A stretch of DNA of 64,000 bases, from contig NZ_JAUSUA010000001.1 of assembly GCF_030813245.1 (NCBI RefSeq), positions 1,054,001 through 1,118,000 of the forward strand. The letters are read 5' to 3'. The stretch's first letter is position 1; each line of letters begins with the position of its first letter. The notes under the pieces were generated by a model that was not told the origin of the DNA, ran no database searches, and worked only from the letters and a program-made list of their open reading frames with translations. This DNA comes from Alkalicoccobacillus murimartini (GTDB lineage: Bacteria; Bacillota; Bacilli; Bacillales; Bacillaceae_D). The translations under genes and the position numbers were made by a program. Of this stretch, positions 18,644-27,065 are shown in pieces.

Positions 18644-19507
18644 TTACTTGTTTTCTAATGCTTTGTATGCAAGCATTAAAGCCCCTGAAATGCCAGAATC
18701 ATCACCTAATCCTGGTCTAACAATGTAAGTAGATAGTTCCGGAATGGATACATACCCCTGCATAAATTCAGTTAGATGAGTTTGAATGGCATTAAAAACG
18801 TGCTGCTGGTTACTCACTCCCCCACCAAGAATGATTTTTTTAGGTGAAAGAATTAATATATATTGCATCAGTGCCTGGGCTAGGTAATACCCCTCCAAAT
18901 CCCACACATCATCTCTGCCAGAGAGTTCTACACCTTTTAATCCCCATCTTTCTTCAATAGCTGGACCAGCAGCCATCCCTTCTAGACAATCTCCGTGATA
19001 AGGACAATTTCCTTGATACGTGTCTGTTGGATGACGCCTTACTACTATATGGCCCATTTCAGGGTGTGAGAATCCTTGAAGTAGCTGTCCTTGAACAATC
19101 GCACCAGCACCAATCCCAGTTCCAACGGTTATATATAAACAGCTATCCAGTCCTTTAGCAGCTCCAAACGTTGCCTCACCGAGTGCCGCCGCATTCACAT
19201 CTGTATTAAATCCAACGGGTACGTCAAGGACTTCTCTAACCTTTTCAACAATCGGATAGTCTTTCCATGCTAACTTAGGTGTAGATGTAATCGAACCATA
19301 TGTTGGACTATCTTGATCAATATCAATAGGACCAAATGAACCAATACCAATTGATGTCACATCAAATCGTTTAAAAAATTTGAACACCTCGCCCATTGTT
19401 TCCTTGGGTATAGTCGTTGGAATCTTCACTCTCTCGATAATACGACCAGTTTCATCACCGACTGCACACACAAATTTTGTTCCACCCGCTTCAATTGCAC
19501 CTAACAT
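18644..19507 (-). CDS. ROK family sugar kinase (fructokinase type, GmuE-like)
   Basis: This ATP-dependent kinase probably phosphorylates fructose or mannose in the cytoplasm. The ATG at 19507 gives 287 residues beginning MLGAIEAGGTKFVCAVGDE; GGGGGAA lies before it. The ATP-binding loop, the catalytic Asp in FNTDVNAAALGEA, GTGIGAGAIVQG, and the zinc-binding CPYHGDCLEGMAAGPAIEERWG of ROK fructokinases are all seen. The closest family member I recall is B. subtilis GmuE. Set between manA and the PRD regulator, it likely handles unphosphorylated mannose released by the mannosidase, which is inference. Confidence 0.9.
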   Translation of the reverse strand: MLGAIEAGGTKFVCAVGDETGRIIERVKIPTTIPKETMGEVFKFFKRFDVTSIGIGSFGPIDIDQDSPTYGSITSTPKLAWKDYPIVEKVREVLDVPVGFNTDVNAAALGEATFGAAKGLDSCLYITVGTGIGAGAIVQGQLLQGFSHPEMGHIVVRRHPTDTYQGNCPYHGDCLEGMAAGPAIEERWGLKGVELSGRDDVWDLEGYYLAQALMQYILILSPKKIILGGGVSNQQHVFNAIQTHLTEFMQGYVSIPELSTYIVRPGLGDDSGISGALMLAYKALENK

Positions 19508-19567
19508 TCTATTTCCCCCAGACATATCTATACATCTATTTTGCAGCTTCACACGTGAACATGACGC

Positions 19568-21487
19568 TTATTCATAGATCATTTTAGCTTTTAAAATAAA
19601 TTCATTAAAGCTTCTTGCTGTACTTAGAACATACGCATGATTTTCTCTTATAATCTCAACTATGAAATCGTAAATTCCCATAGCTTCTTCATAATCTTCT
19701 TTACTAATTGCTAATAAAAAAATCAATTGAGTTTGCTGACCATTGCCCCAATTAATAGGTTCCTCGGCAAGCGCAATACCAATTTGTGTGCGCTTTGATA
19801 ACAGGTTTAGTGGATGAGGTATTGCAACCCCTTCACCAATTAACGTGGAGCCTAGTTCTTCTCGTTTTAAAATGGCACTTGTAAATTCCTCTTCATTCTC
19901 AATGACTTTTTCTTCAGCCATGGCTTGTGTAAGTGTTTTGATCGCATCTTCTTTATTCTTAAACGATCTTTTAAAAAAGAGAGTAGGTGAAAAATACTTT
20001 AGTAAAAGGTCAGTCGTTTGACTTATCTCTCGGGTTATTTTTTTATCCAGCTCAATAATCTCTTTTTTTGATGGTAATGTTTCTATCTTGAAGACAGGTT
20101 TATTTTTCTCTTCTATTTGGACAGATGTTATAACAACATCTTCCTCAATATAGGGAAGTGCACTATACTTTTGTGCGGAAATTGTTTTTGTAATAAACAG
20201 GTTCGGAATCGCTTGCTTAATGGTTGTTTCAATCATTCGAGCCGTTCCGAATCCTGAACCACAAACAATTAAACACGAATTATGACGTTCATATTTAACC
20301 TGGTAATTTCGTTCTAATGACGCACCAATATGCAGAGCTAAATAAGCAATTTCTCCTAGATTAATCTCATACGGAAATTCGTCTTTAATGGATCTAATTG
20401 CATATAAAGTAACCTCATAAGCAAGAGGAAAATACTTTTTAATATGTTCTTCCATTGGATTTCTAACTCTAATATTATTCTCTGCTCGATAAAGCATAGA
20501 ATGAATATGGCTTTTCAAATCATTTATCAATTGTTCATCATTTTTAAGGTCATAATAATAATTTTCATTTATTTTATCTAAGAAGGACTGAATATAGGCA
20601 TCAAGAACTTCATTAAATAATGGATCTTGATCAGACTTAACAATTACTTTACTTTTAACTTGAATAAAAAGGTAATCCTTTTCCGATTCAGAGATCTCCA
20701 TCCCAAAAGTATCCGTTAGTAAAGCAATTAACTGATCCATTAATTGCGTGTAAGGTTCACTGTTTTTTTCTTTGGCATTAAGATCAAGTACAAATTGATG
20801 TTTGATCCGGTCTGCCATAACAACAAGGTAGTAAATAAAATTATTTAAGTTTTCATCTGTAAAATAGAGATGAAAGATATTAAATAAAAGAGGGAGTTTC
20901 TTTTGTAATGTTTGTACGTATTCTTTTTGCTCTTTCCATTCAAAATATGTTTCGATTTGAGAAAAATCAATACTATCATCAATAATTGATATAAGCGTAT
21001 TCCGTTTTTGAATCTCTGTACCTTCTATCAAGATGCCTTTGCCTACTTTTGAATGCAGGGTAAGCTGATTATGATTCAATATGCTTCGAATTCCATTTAG
21101 CTCATGGCTTATCGTCGTTCTGCTTACATACATTTTTTCGGCTAACTCTTCCAATGTCATGTATTGGTTTTCGTTAAGCAAAATGAGCACACATTGTTTC
21201 ATGCGTCCGTCTTTCGTATTGATATCGAAATAAAGTGGTGAGGAAGCACGACTTCCTTTAAACTGAAGAAAATTTTGTTGGTCGAATACGTTAAAATATA
21301 ACCCTTCACCACGCATATTCTTAATGAGAAACCCATGATTTTTGCAAACTTCATTCATTTCCTTAATTTCTTTTCGAATGGTACGATCAGAAATCGATAA
21401 TAGCTTTCCTATTTTTTCTCCATTCAACTTATACTCATTTTCTTCTAAGAGGGTGAATATTTTATTCTTCCGTATATCATCAAACAT
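19568..21487 (-). CDS. PRD-containing PTS transcriptional regulator (ManR/LicR/MtlR type)
   Basis: The 639-residue product has the full layout of a PTS-controlled activator: an N-terminal HTH (MFDDIRKNKIFTLLEENEY, with SISDRTIRKEIKEMN), a second helix-turn-helix (TLEELAEKMYVSRTTISHEL, about 115-135), two PRD domains (about 170-390), an EIIB-like domain with Cys in CLIVCGSGFGTARMIE, and a C-terminal EIIA domain with the phosphorylatable His in GEGVAIPHPLN. Such proteins activate their operon when EIIB/EIIA of the cognate PTS are unphosphorylated. It lies between the GH38 mannosidase and the kinase, so it most likely controls the mannoside genes. The exact ligand is not shown by sequence. Confidence 0.9.
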   Translation of the reverse strand: MFDDIRKNKIFTLLEENEYKLNGEKIGKLLSISDRTIRKEIKEMNEVCKNHGFLIKNMRGEGLYFNVFDQQNFLQFKGSRASSPLYFDINTKDGRMKQCVLILLNENQYMTLEELAEKMYVSRTTISHELNGIRSILNHNQLTLHSKVGKGILIEGTEIQKRNTLISIIDDSIDFSQIETYFEWKEQKEYVQTLQKKLPLLFNIFHLYFTDENLNNFIYYLVVMADRIKHQFVLDLNAKEKNSEPYTQLMDQLIALLTDTFGMEISESEKDYLFIQVKSKVIVKSDQDPLFNEVLDAYIQSFLDKINENYYYDLKNDEQLINDLKSHIHSMLYRAENNIRVRNPMEEHIKKYFPLAYEVTLYAIRSIKDEFPYEINLGEIAYLALHIGASLERNYQVKYERHNSCLIVCGSGFGTARMIETTIKQAIPNLFITKTISAQKYSALPYIEEDVVITSVQIEEKNKPVFKIETLPSKKEIIELDKKITREISQTTDLLLKYFSPTLFFKRSFKNKEDAIKTLTQAMAEEKVIENEEEFTSAILKREELGSTLIGEGVAIPHPLNLLSKRTQIGIALAEEPINWGNGQQTQLIFLLAISKEDYEEAMGIYDFIVEIIRENHAYVLSTARSFNEFILKAKMIYE

Positions 21488-21596
21488 TGTATTCTCCTGT
21501 CCATGAAGGGTCTTTCCTCATTTGAATAATATAGAGATGTAGTCTCTCAACGTTTGTCTTAATGAACTAAACCTAAATCGTTTGAATGAAAGAATG

Positions 21597-21624
21597 TCCA
21601 CCTACTCCAATGAGCAGGTGGAAC
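21597..21624 (-). terminator. Candidate terminator after the GH38 gene
   Basis: An inverted repeat of the form TCCACCTACTC / GAGCAGGTGGA lies just beyond the mannosidase stop codon. On the minus strand the stem is followed by ATTCTTTCATTC, a broken T run, so termination may be partial. The 21488-21639 spacer otherwise holds no gene and may contain a promoter for the regulator. Confidence 0.5.
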
Positions 21625-21639
21625 CTGTGCAAACATAGA

Positions 21640-24276
21640 TTATAAACGGATAGAGATCGTACTGAATTGATATGGTTTTAACGTTTCTAATTCTTCTGCT
21701 TTTGTTGATTCATCCAGCATAACAAATTGACCATTTTTCACGAGTTCGTCTTCAATCGTAGACGTTTTATGAACATACGGATTAAATACTCGTACAACGA
21801 GTTCATTTGTTTCTTCCGCTTTTTTAATGGTGCTTATAACCGAATCCATGTTTTCGTAATTCAGTAGATTATAAGACAATTCATTGCTTTTCTCTTCATC
21901 ACGATACACATAAATCATTCGACCATTTAAGAAATCAGAGAATTGATAGCACGTTATTGGTGATAAATGTTCTTTTGCTGTTTTAGCAATATCAGCTTCA
22001 TCAAACGTTGTGTTATTTTTGACACTGTATGCAAAGGTTGCCCTTACTTTACCCAATAACTGCGCATCTGGTGTTTCAACAATGCTCTCTCCAGAAGCTC
22101 TGCCTGGACGATACAGCAAGTCTGTTTTCCCCATATGGCTAAACGTTCTAAATAAGGTTAATTGAATCGTATCGTATGACTCTCCTACGATTTCGTATTC
22201 CCTTACCCCTTCTGTAAAGACAGTCGCGACACTAGATTGATCATGTAAAGAAACAAAGCTTTGCATTGGTTCGATCGAAATAGGTGCTTCCGCCCAATTC
22301 TCTTCCTCCCAGACTTCCATCTCTGGTAAATAAACCGGCCTAGTAACTGTTCCAAATAACTGATCAGCCGTTGAGAATTTACTTGCGATCTCTGTATTAA
22401 ACTGTACACATAAACGGTGACTCAACACTTGATTATCTACCTCGACCTCAAAACGAATCAGCTCTTCACTTTTTCTAAGTGCAACCATTGTTTTAAGAAC
22501 AAAATCACGATCAGCCGTCTGATTTGCACGACCTTCTAGATCATAAGGAACCTTCATTTTTAAAGTAAACTCAATATGCTCTTCTACTTCAGACGTGAAG
22601 TAATTAACACTTATTAATTCTGAATCAGTAGAATATGATACTAAGTCTTGTCTTGGTGGAGAATAATTATACGAGTCTCCATCATCGCCATTTTCAACAA
22701 AGATCATTTGGTTTGTGTATTCTTTTGAAGACTGTTTGTCTACAATGGTTAACGTGTTATTTTCTGCTAGCTTCACTTTAAAGTATTCATTTTCAATTTC
22801 TGTTTTAGGTGATTCTTTAATCATTTTATTTGCTTCTTCATCATTTAGTTCAAGGTAAAAGCTATCATAGCCAAAGCCATTTACATTTGTTACATGTAAT
22901 AGAATTTCAGCCAAGTAAACTTTTTTTGGTGCATAGATATCTTTACTCGGATTCAATTTAATTGTTTGATTTAGAACATAGTCTGTTAATTCTACCTTAT
23001 TTGTGATCGCATAAGGAATGTTGTTTCCATTATAGTCTTTAACCGTAAAGTTTTCCTCTGGAATATACAGAGCTACTTTTACCACTCCTGTACGGCGATA
23101 AGGCAGTGGATTAAATAAGGTAAAGTTTAAATCGTGTTGATATGGGATTCTTTCCGCGACTAATCTCATATGGAGATCAAGTAGATTCTTTGCTTTCTCA
23201 TCTGCTAATTTGTAACGGAATTTAACATCAAGGTTTGTTGTATCACTATTACAACCACCAATGCTATCATGAGCCGCATTTTCAAACATTAGCTTCCATA
23301 TTTCTTCAAGCTCTCTATGCGGATAAGGGTTTCCTAAAGAGAAGCTTATAGACAGAATAGGCTCAAGAACATTAACAAGGAAGTTCTCAATTTCATTGTT
23401 TGCTTGCTTCAAGTCTGCTCTGGTTGAGAATATCGACTTGTGTAATCGACTATGCTTGCCTTCTGTTAATTCCCCTTTAATAACGGGTAGATTGTCTACA
23501 TCCTTCTCTAATTCATCAAAAAACTGCTCTGGGGAGTGAAGGACATACTCTCTACTCTTATCCAATTCATTAAATTTCTCAATGATCTCTGGCAGATTAA
23601 GCCTCATTGGTGCTTGATCTAACCCATTAGGGAAATAAACGTTTTTAGTAGAAGCTTTTGCTTCTAGCTTACCAATAAACTCTTCGATATAAGGAAGTGC
23701 ATCTGCATCATCTTCCGGAATGTTTCCGCCATGATAATATCCAAATGGAATTTGTTCAGCAAGCATTTGGGTACCGTCATCGCCTTCCCATAAAAATTCC
23801 GTTTGTTTTAAGCGGTTATCTGCAACCCCTCGCCAGAATAGAAAGCGATCGATACCGAAATTTTTGTAGATTTGCGGCATGTTTCCACCTTGTCCGAATG
23901 AATCAGGCACATAACCAATGTTCATGGAATGTCCCAACTCTTTTGCATATTTAGTACCATACAAAAGATTTCTCGTGACTGACTCCTGAGAGATAACCAA
24001 CTGATCCGTCTGTGTATACCAAGGTCCAGTTAACAATCGCTTCGCTTGAACTAATGCTTCAATTCTCTCTTTATCTTCTGGACGATATTTTAAATAATCC
24101 TCAATTAAAGAAGTTTGAGCATCCATTAAGTAATAATTAAAATTTTCGTTGGTTTCCAACGTGTCTAAAACCTCACTCAGATGCTTAACTAAATAGACCG
24201 TTGAACGTGACGATGTAAAATACCATTCTCTGTCCCAGTGAGTATGGGGGATAACATGAACCTTTGTTTTTTTCAT
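21640..24276 (-). CDS. Alpha-mannosidase, glycoside hydrolase family 38 (MngB-like)
   Basis: The 878-residue product matches the length and layout of E. coli MngB (877), which hydrolyses mannosyl-6-phosphoglycerate. The metal-binding HTHWDREWYFTSS motif is at about 12-24, the likely nucleophile Asp is in YVPDSFGQGGNMPQIY, and FLFWRGVADN, AAHDSIGGCN and the C-terminal beta domains (YRPGRASGESIVETPDAQLLG) follow. No signal peptide, so it acts in the cytoplasm. It lies between PTS EIIC and the PRD regulator, as mngB lies beside mngA in E. coli. A phosphorylated alpha-mannoside such as mannosylglycerate is a plausible substrate, but other alpha-mannosides are possible. Confidence 0.93.
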   Translation of the reverse strand: MKKTKVHVIPHTHWDREWYFTSSRSTVYLVKHLSEVLDTLETNENFNYYLMDAQTSLIEDYLKYRPEDKERIEALVQAKRLLTGPWYTQTDQLVISQESVTRNLLYGTKYAKELGHSMNIGYVPDSFGQGGNMPQIYKNFGIDRFLFWRGVADNRLKQTEFLWEGDDGTQMLAEQIPFGYYHGGNIPEDDADALPYIEEFIGKLEAKASTKNVYFPNGLDQAPMRLNLPEIIEKFNELDKSREYVLHSPEQFFDELEKDVDNLPVIKGELTEGKHSRLHKSIFSTRADLKQANNEIENFLVNVLEPILSISFSLGNPYPHRELEEIWKLMFENAAHDSIGGCNSDTTNLDVKFRYKLADEKAKNLLDLHMRLVAERIPYQHDLNFTLFNPLPYRRTGVVKVALYIPEENFTVKDYNGNNIPYAITNKVELTDYVLNQTIKLNPSKDIYAPKKVYLAEILLHVTNVNGFGYDSFYLELNDEEANKMIKESPKTEIENEYFKVKLAENNTLTIVDKQSSKEYTNQMIFVENGDDGDSYNYSPPRQDLVSYSTDSELISVNYFTSEVEEHIEFTLKMKVPYDLEGRANQTADRDFVLKTMVALRKSEELIRFEVEVDNQVLSHRLCVQFNTEIASKFSTADQLFGTVTRPVYLPEMEVWEEENWAEAPISIEPMQSFVSLHDQSSVATVFTEGVREYEIVGESYDTIQLTLFRTFSHMGKTDLLYRPGRASGESIVETPDAQLLGKVRATFAYSVKNNTTFDEADIAKTAKEHLSPITCYQFSDFLNGRMIYVYRDEEKSNELSYNLLNYENMDSVISTIKKAEETNELVVRVFNPYVHKTSTIEDELVKNGQFVMLDESTKAEELETLKPYQFSTISIRL

Positions 24277-24324
24277 TATAGTTTAACTCCTTTTTCTTCA
24301 CCTAAGTTAACGTAGCACCACTTA

Positions 24325-24369
24325 TCAAAAATAGATTCCTGCCTGCATAACTTATCAGCAGGAATCTAT
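24325..24369 (-). terminator. Intrinsic terminator inside the mannoside operon
   Basis: A perfect 12-base inverted repeat (ATAGATTCCTGC at 24331-24342 and GCAGGAATCTAT at 24358-24369) is followed on the minus strand by five T residues. It lies between the EIIC stop (24416) and the mannosidase start (24276), that is, within the presumed operon, and would lower mannosidase expression relative to the PTS. Confidence 0.75.
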
Positions 24370-24415
24370 TCGATTGTTCGAAGGTTAATCAAATTCAATA
24401 TTTGGTATCGTTTAA

Positions 24416-25534
24416 TTAATCAAAGTTAATCTCAAGTTCATCCAGCTCGTCTGATTTCTGCTCCGTTTTACTCGCTTTGACAGCCTTTTTTTCATCTCGA
24501 AAATCAACTAGTAAATTTGCACCGATTCCGATAATAAGGGAACCAGCAAGAATACCGATTAAGTATGCCCATCCGCTTCCTACAGTGAAGAAGCCGTAAA
24601 CTCCCCCTACTGGAGGCATAATTTCATGGGCACCTAGTAGGATGGCAATGGCTGCCCCAGAGGCGCCAGCTACTACATTTAATGGAATGAGTTTCAAAGG
24701 GTTTTTCAAAGTAAAAGGTATAGCTCCCTCTGTTATTCCGATAATCCCCATAATAAGCGAGCCTTTCCCTGACTCTTTAAGCTCTGGAGAATAATTTCTT
24801 TTCTTCAACAAGGTAGCAAGTCCATACCCTAAAGGTGGAATACAAATCGCAATATTGACAATGATGGCTGGTAGATAAATGCCACTCATCAACAGTGCAT
24901 TTCCTGCCATCCAAGCTGCTTTGTTAACCGGTCCACCCATATCAAAAGCAATCATGGCTCCTAAAACTAACGCTAAAACAACATTATTCACATTATTTTG
25001 GGTCATCGCCGTGATCCATTCTAATAATGAGGTATTAACCCAACCTAAAGGTCCTCCAAGAACTAAGGCCATTAAGATACCTGTAGCTCCAACCGTAATT
25101 AAAGGTAAAATAATAAGCGGGACTGCAGTAGCAAGTGAACCAGTAATCACAATTTTCTTCTTCACCCAATTTGTTACCCAACCTGCGAAGAAACCAGCAA
25201 CAACGGCACCAATAAAACCAGCATTTGTGGAAGTCGCTAAAGCGCCACCAACAAGAGCAGCTGCGAGCGCCGGCCTACCTGCTATGGAAAAAGCAATAAA
25301 TGCAGCAAGCACTAAATTCAATAGCCCTATGGCTGTCCAACCTACCTGCTCAAATAAGTAAACATAATGTAAAAAGCCACCTGTATCAGCAAATTCACCT
25401 AAATCAGTATAACCCGCAATAAAAGCAATAATTTTTGATACTGCAACTACCAAAGATCCAGCAATAATTACTGGTAGAATATAGGAAATACCTGTCATTA
25501 AATGTGTTTTAAATTCTGCGGCTTTTGATCTCAT
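24416..25534 (-). CDS. PTS fructose-type transporter subunit EIIC
   Basis: This membrane permease of the fructose/mannitol-class PTS has 372 residues, beginning KAAEFKTHLMTGISYILPVIIAGSLVVAV. About eight to ten hydrophobic segments are visible. Family signatures include AFDMGGPVNKAAWM and ITEGAIPFTLKNP, the latter typical of Fru-class EIIC. The C-terminus ends in an acidic tail. GGAGG lies eight bases before the ATG. It follows separate EIIB and EIIA genes, where E. coli MngA has the three domains fused. Specificity for an alpha-mannoside is inferred from the adjacent GH38 gene. Confidence 0.93.
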   Translation of the reverse strand: MRSKAAEFKTHLMTGISYILPVIIAGSLVVAVSKIIAFIAGYTDLGEFADTGGFLHYVYLFEQVGWTAIGLLNLVLAAFIAFSIAGRPALAAALVGGALATSTNAGFIGAVVAGFFAGWVTNWVKKKIVITGSLATAVPLIILPLITVGATGILMALVLGGPLGWVNTSLLEWITAMTQNNVNNVVLALVLGAMIAFDMGGPVNKAAWMAGNALLMSGIYLPAIIVNIAICIPPLGYGLATLLKKRNYSPELKESGKGSLIMGIIGITEGAIPFTLKNPLKLIPLNVVAGASGAAIAILLGAHEIMPPVGGVYGFFTVGSGWAYLIGILAGSLIIGIGANLLVDFRDEKKAVKASKTEQKSDELDELEINFD

Positions 25535-25554
25535 CTTCTATTCCTCCATTTAGC

Positions 25555-25878
25555 CTAGGACTGCTTTCTTTTCTCTAAAGCTTGAACAATTTTTTCAATA
25601 ACGGCTTCTCCATTAGAAACAGCTTGCCCTAGTTTTACTCTTACAACTGGCTTTCCTTTAAAACGTTCTTCCCCTTCAATAGCCTTATCTGCAGCAATAA
25701 TGACTGCATCCGCTTCTTGAATATCTTCTTCTGTTACTTCGTTAACAAGACCTAACGCTCCCTGTTGCTCCATCTTTACTGAATGGCCTAGCTTTACTCC
25801 GGCTTTTTCTAATGCTTTTGCTGCCATTGGCGTGTGAGCCAAACCAGCAATACAAGCAGTTACCCCTACAAAGTTCAT
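25555..25878 (-). CDS. PTS fructose-type subunit EIIB
   Basis: EIIB passes the phosphoryl group from EIIA to the sugar. The 107-residue product begins MNFVGVTACIAGLAHTPMAAKALEKAG, where the Cys at about position 9 is the phosphorylation site and VTAC..G.AHT is the Fru-type EIIB motif. I choose the ATG at 25878 with AAGGAGG ten bases upstream; a GTG at 25884 overlaps the EIIA stop codon and is also possible. The near-overlap with EIIA implies translational coupling. Confidence 0.93.
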   Translation of the reverse strand: MNFVGVTACIAGLAHTPMAAKALEKAGVKLGHSVKMEQQGALGLVNEVTEEDIQEADAVIIAADKAIEGEERFKGKPVVRVKLGQAVSNGEAVIEKIVQALEKRKQS

Positions 25879-25880
25879 TT

Positions 25881-26336
25881 TCACACGACCTCCTTTTCAA
25901 CACTTTTTAATAAATTTAGGACATCTTCTTTGATTTCAATTTTAGATAAGCTTTCTTGGAACTCTTCTTCCATTAAGTTACCTGCTAAAGCTGATAGAAT
26001 TTGAAGATGTCTCGTTCCTGCCTCTTCCGTGGGGACAAGTATGGCAAATACAAATCGGACTTTAAAATGGTCCGGTGAATTCCAATCAATTTTTTCATTC
26101 ATTTTCAGAAAGAATAACGCTGCATTGTTAACCGTTGTGCTTTTCGCATGTGGAATGGCAATACCTTCTTGAAAAGCCGTAGAGTATGTATTTTCTCTAC
26201 TAATCAAATCTTGTACTAATTTCTCTTTATTTTGGATAACACCTAATTCCTCTGCCTTTGAGGAAATGAAATCTAAGACATCATCTCGATTGCTTAATGT
26301 AACATCTAAAAATATCTGGTCTTCTTGTAACAGCAA
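25881..26336 (-). CDS. PTS fructose-type subunit EIIA
   Basis: EIIA accepts phosphate from HPr. The 151-residue product has the EIIA type 2 fold, with the active-site His in QEGIAIPHAKST (about residue 63) and LFFLKMNEKIDW, VPTEEAGTRHLQILSALAGNL. The start is a TTG at 26336, chosen because AAAGGGGAG lies seven bases upstream. It is the first gene of the PTS operon, downstream of a candidate promoter and a perfect cre site. It may also phosphorylate the PRD regulator encoded downstream. Confidence 0.93.
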   Translation of the reverse strand: MLLQEDQIFLDVTLSNRDDVLDFISSKAEELGVIQNKEKLVQDLISRENTYSTAFQEGIAIPHAKSTTVNNAALFFLKMNEKIDWNSPDHFKVRFVFAILVPTEEAGTRHLQILSALAGNLMEEEFQESLSKIEIKEDVLNLLKSVEKEVV

Positions 26337-26356
26337 TCAATATCTCCCCTTTCGTT

Positions 26357-26370
26357 TGTTATCGCTTACA
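26357..26370 (-). promoter_or_regulatory. CcpA-binding cre site of the PTS operon
   Basis: The minus strand reads TGTAAGCGATAACA, which matches every fixed position of the 14-base cre consensus TGWAANCGNTNWCA. It lies just downstream of the candidate -10 element and before the EIIA ribosome site, a position where CcpA-HPr(Ser-P) binding represses. It predicts glucose repression of the mannoside operon. Confidence 0.8.
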
Positions 26371-26376
26371 ATAGTA

Positions 26377-26405
26377 AGTATAGAACCTATTCGTGGATTG
26401 CTTAA
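26377..26405 (-). promoter_or_regulatory. Candidate promoter of the PTS-mannosidase operon
   Basis: A TATACT -10 (26377-26382) is preceded after 17 bases by a poor -35 TTAAGC (26400-26405). A weak -35 is common at promoters that need a PRD activator. I see AT-rich partial repeats just upstream (TTAATTGGTCAAAG) but cannot assign an activator site. The rest of the region to 26623 holds no gene that I can support. Confidence 0.5.
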
Positions 26406-26623
26406 TACAGACTTTGACCAATTAACTTGGAAGAAAGTGAACTACCACACTGAGCTGAGGTGCTAGATCCACTTTCTCACTCTTACGCGCCCTGTATGGA
26501 CGAATATTAAGTAAAGGACATATCTTGGTTCATTACAATCTAAGTACATGTATTTAGGGATTCTACTGCTTTTAAAGCTATGACTGTTCATGTTAAATGT
26601 GTTAGTTGGTTTGATGGATAAAG

Positions 26624-26656
26624 CAAAAAAAGAACGCTACCCTTAAGGAGCGTCCT
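26624..26656 (-). terminator. Intrinsic terminator upstream of the PTS operon
   Basis: A stem of the form GGACGCT/AGCGTTC around a CTTAAGG core is followed on the minus strand by seven T residues (26625-26631 on the plus strand as A). It would end transcription coming from 26659-26766, where only a 35-codon frame of unclear status is present. Confidence 0.7.
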
Positions 26657-26658
26657 TT

Positions 26659-26766
26659 TCATTTACGCTTAAATCGTCGATCTAGTCGTGATAGATGTTT
26701 ACTTGATTTCACCTTCCGTCTTACAAAAAGGCTCTCATCCTCTCTGCTACTTAATGAAAATTCCAT
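26659..26766 (-). CDS. Possible 35-residue basic peptide
   Basis: A short frame (MEFSLSSREDESLFVRRK... ending HLSRLDRRFKRK) stops directly at the base of a strong terminator. The C-terminal half is rich in Lys and Arg. There is no clear ribosome site (only GTGGATG 10 bases away), so it could instead be the tail of a lost gene or part of a short non-coding transcript. I list it because terminators seldom exist without a transcript. Confidence 0.25.
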   Translation of the reverse strand: MEFSLSSREDESLFVRRKVKSSKHLSRLDRRFKRK

Positions 26767-26859
26767 GCGTAAAACATCCACGTTTACTTTAGAAAAACTT
26801 TATTGTCATGAGATATATTTTAACTATGCATTTTATATAAAATCTTAAGGGGAAGTCTG

Positions 26860-27030
26860 ATGAGTACTTATAAAACACTATCACTAATCTGTTTCATTAT
26901 TTCTATTTTACTTTGGATTCCTAATGTAATCTTTCAAATTTCTTTGCAGCTAAAGGACATTCTAATTAAAGCACAGTGCCATCCTTCAATTACCTGTAAC
27001 GTTTGTGTAACGCCTATTAATGTATATTAA
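26860..27030 (+). CDS. Small membrane protein, 56 residues
   Basis: This frame is too short for most cut-offs but has a strong ribosome site: AAGGGGA six to seven bases before the ATG at 26860. The product begins MSTYKTLSLICFIISILLWIPNVIF, with one hydrophobic helix at about 7-25, followed by a short tail with Cys residues in CHPSITCNVCV. I do not recognise a family. It is on the plus strand, followed 35 bases later by another small gene, so the two may form one transcript. Confidence 0.5.
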   Translation: MSTYKTLSLICFIISILLWIPNVIFQISLQLKDILIKAQCHPSITCNVCVTPINVY

Positions 27031-27065
27031 TTACAATTAATCCATTAATAAAAGGTGTGATCTTA

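Noticed and set aside
24879-25361. 160-codon plus-strand frame opposite EIIC
   Set aside because: Lies wholly inside EIIC, has the Ala/Pro/Thr-rich composition of a shadow frame and no ribosome site.
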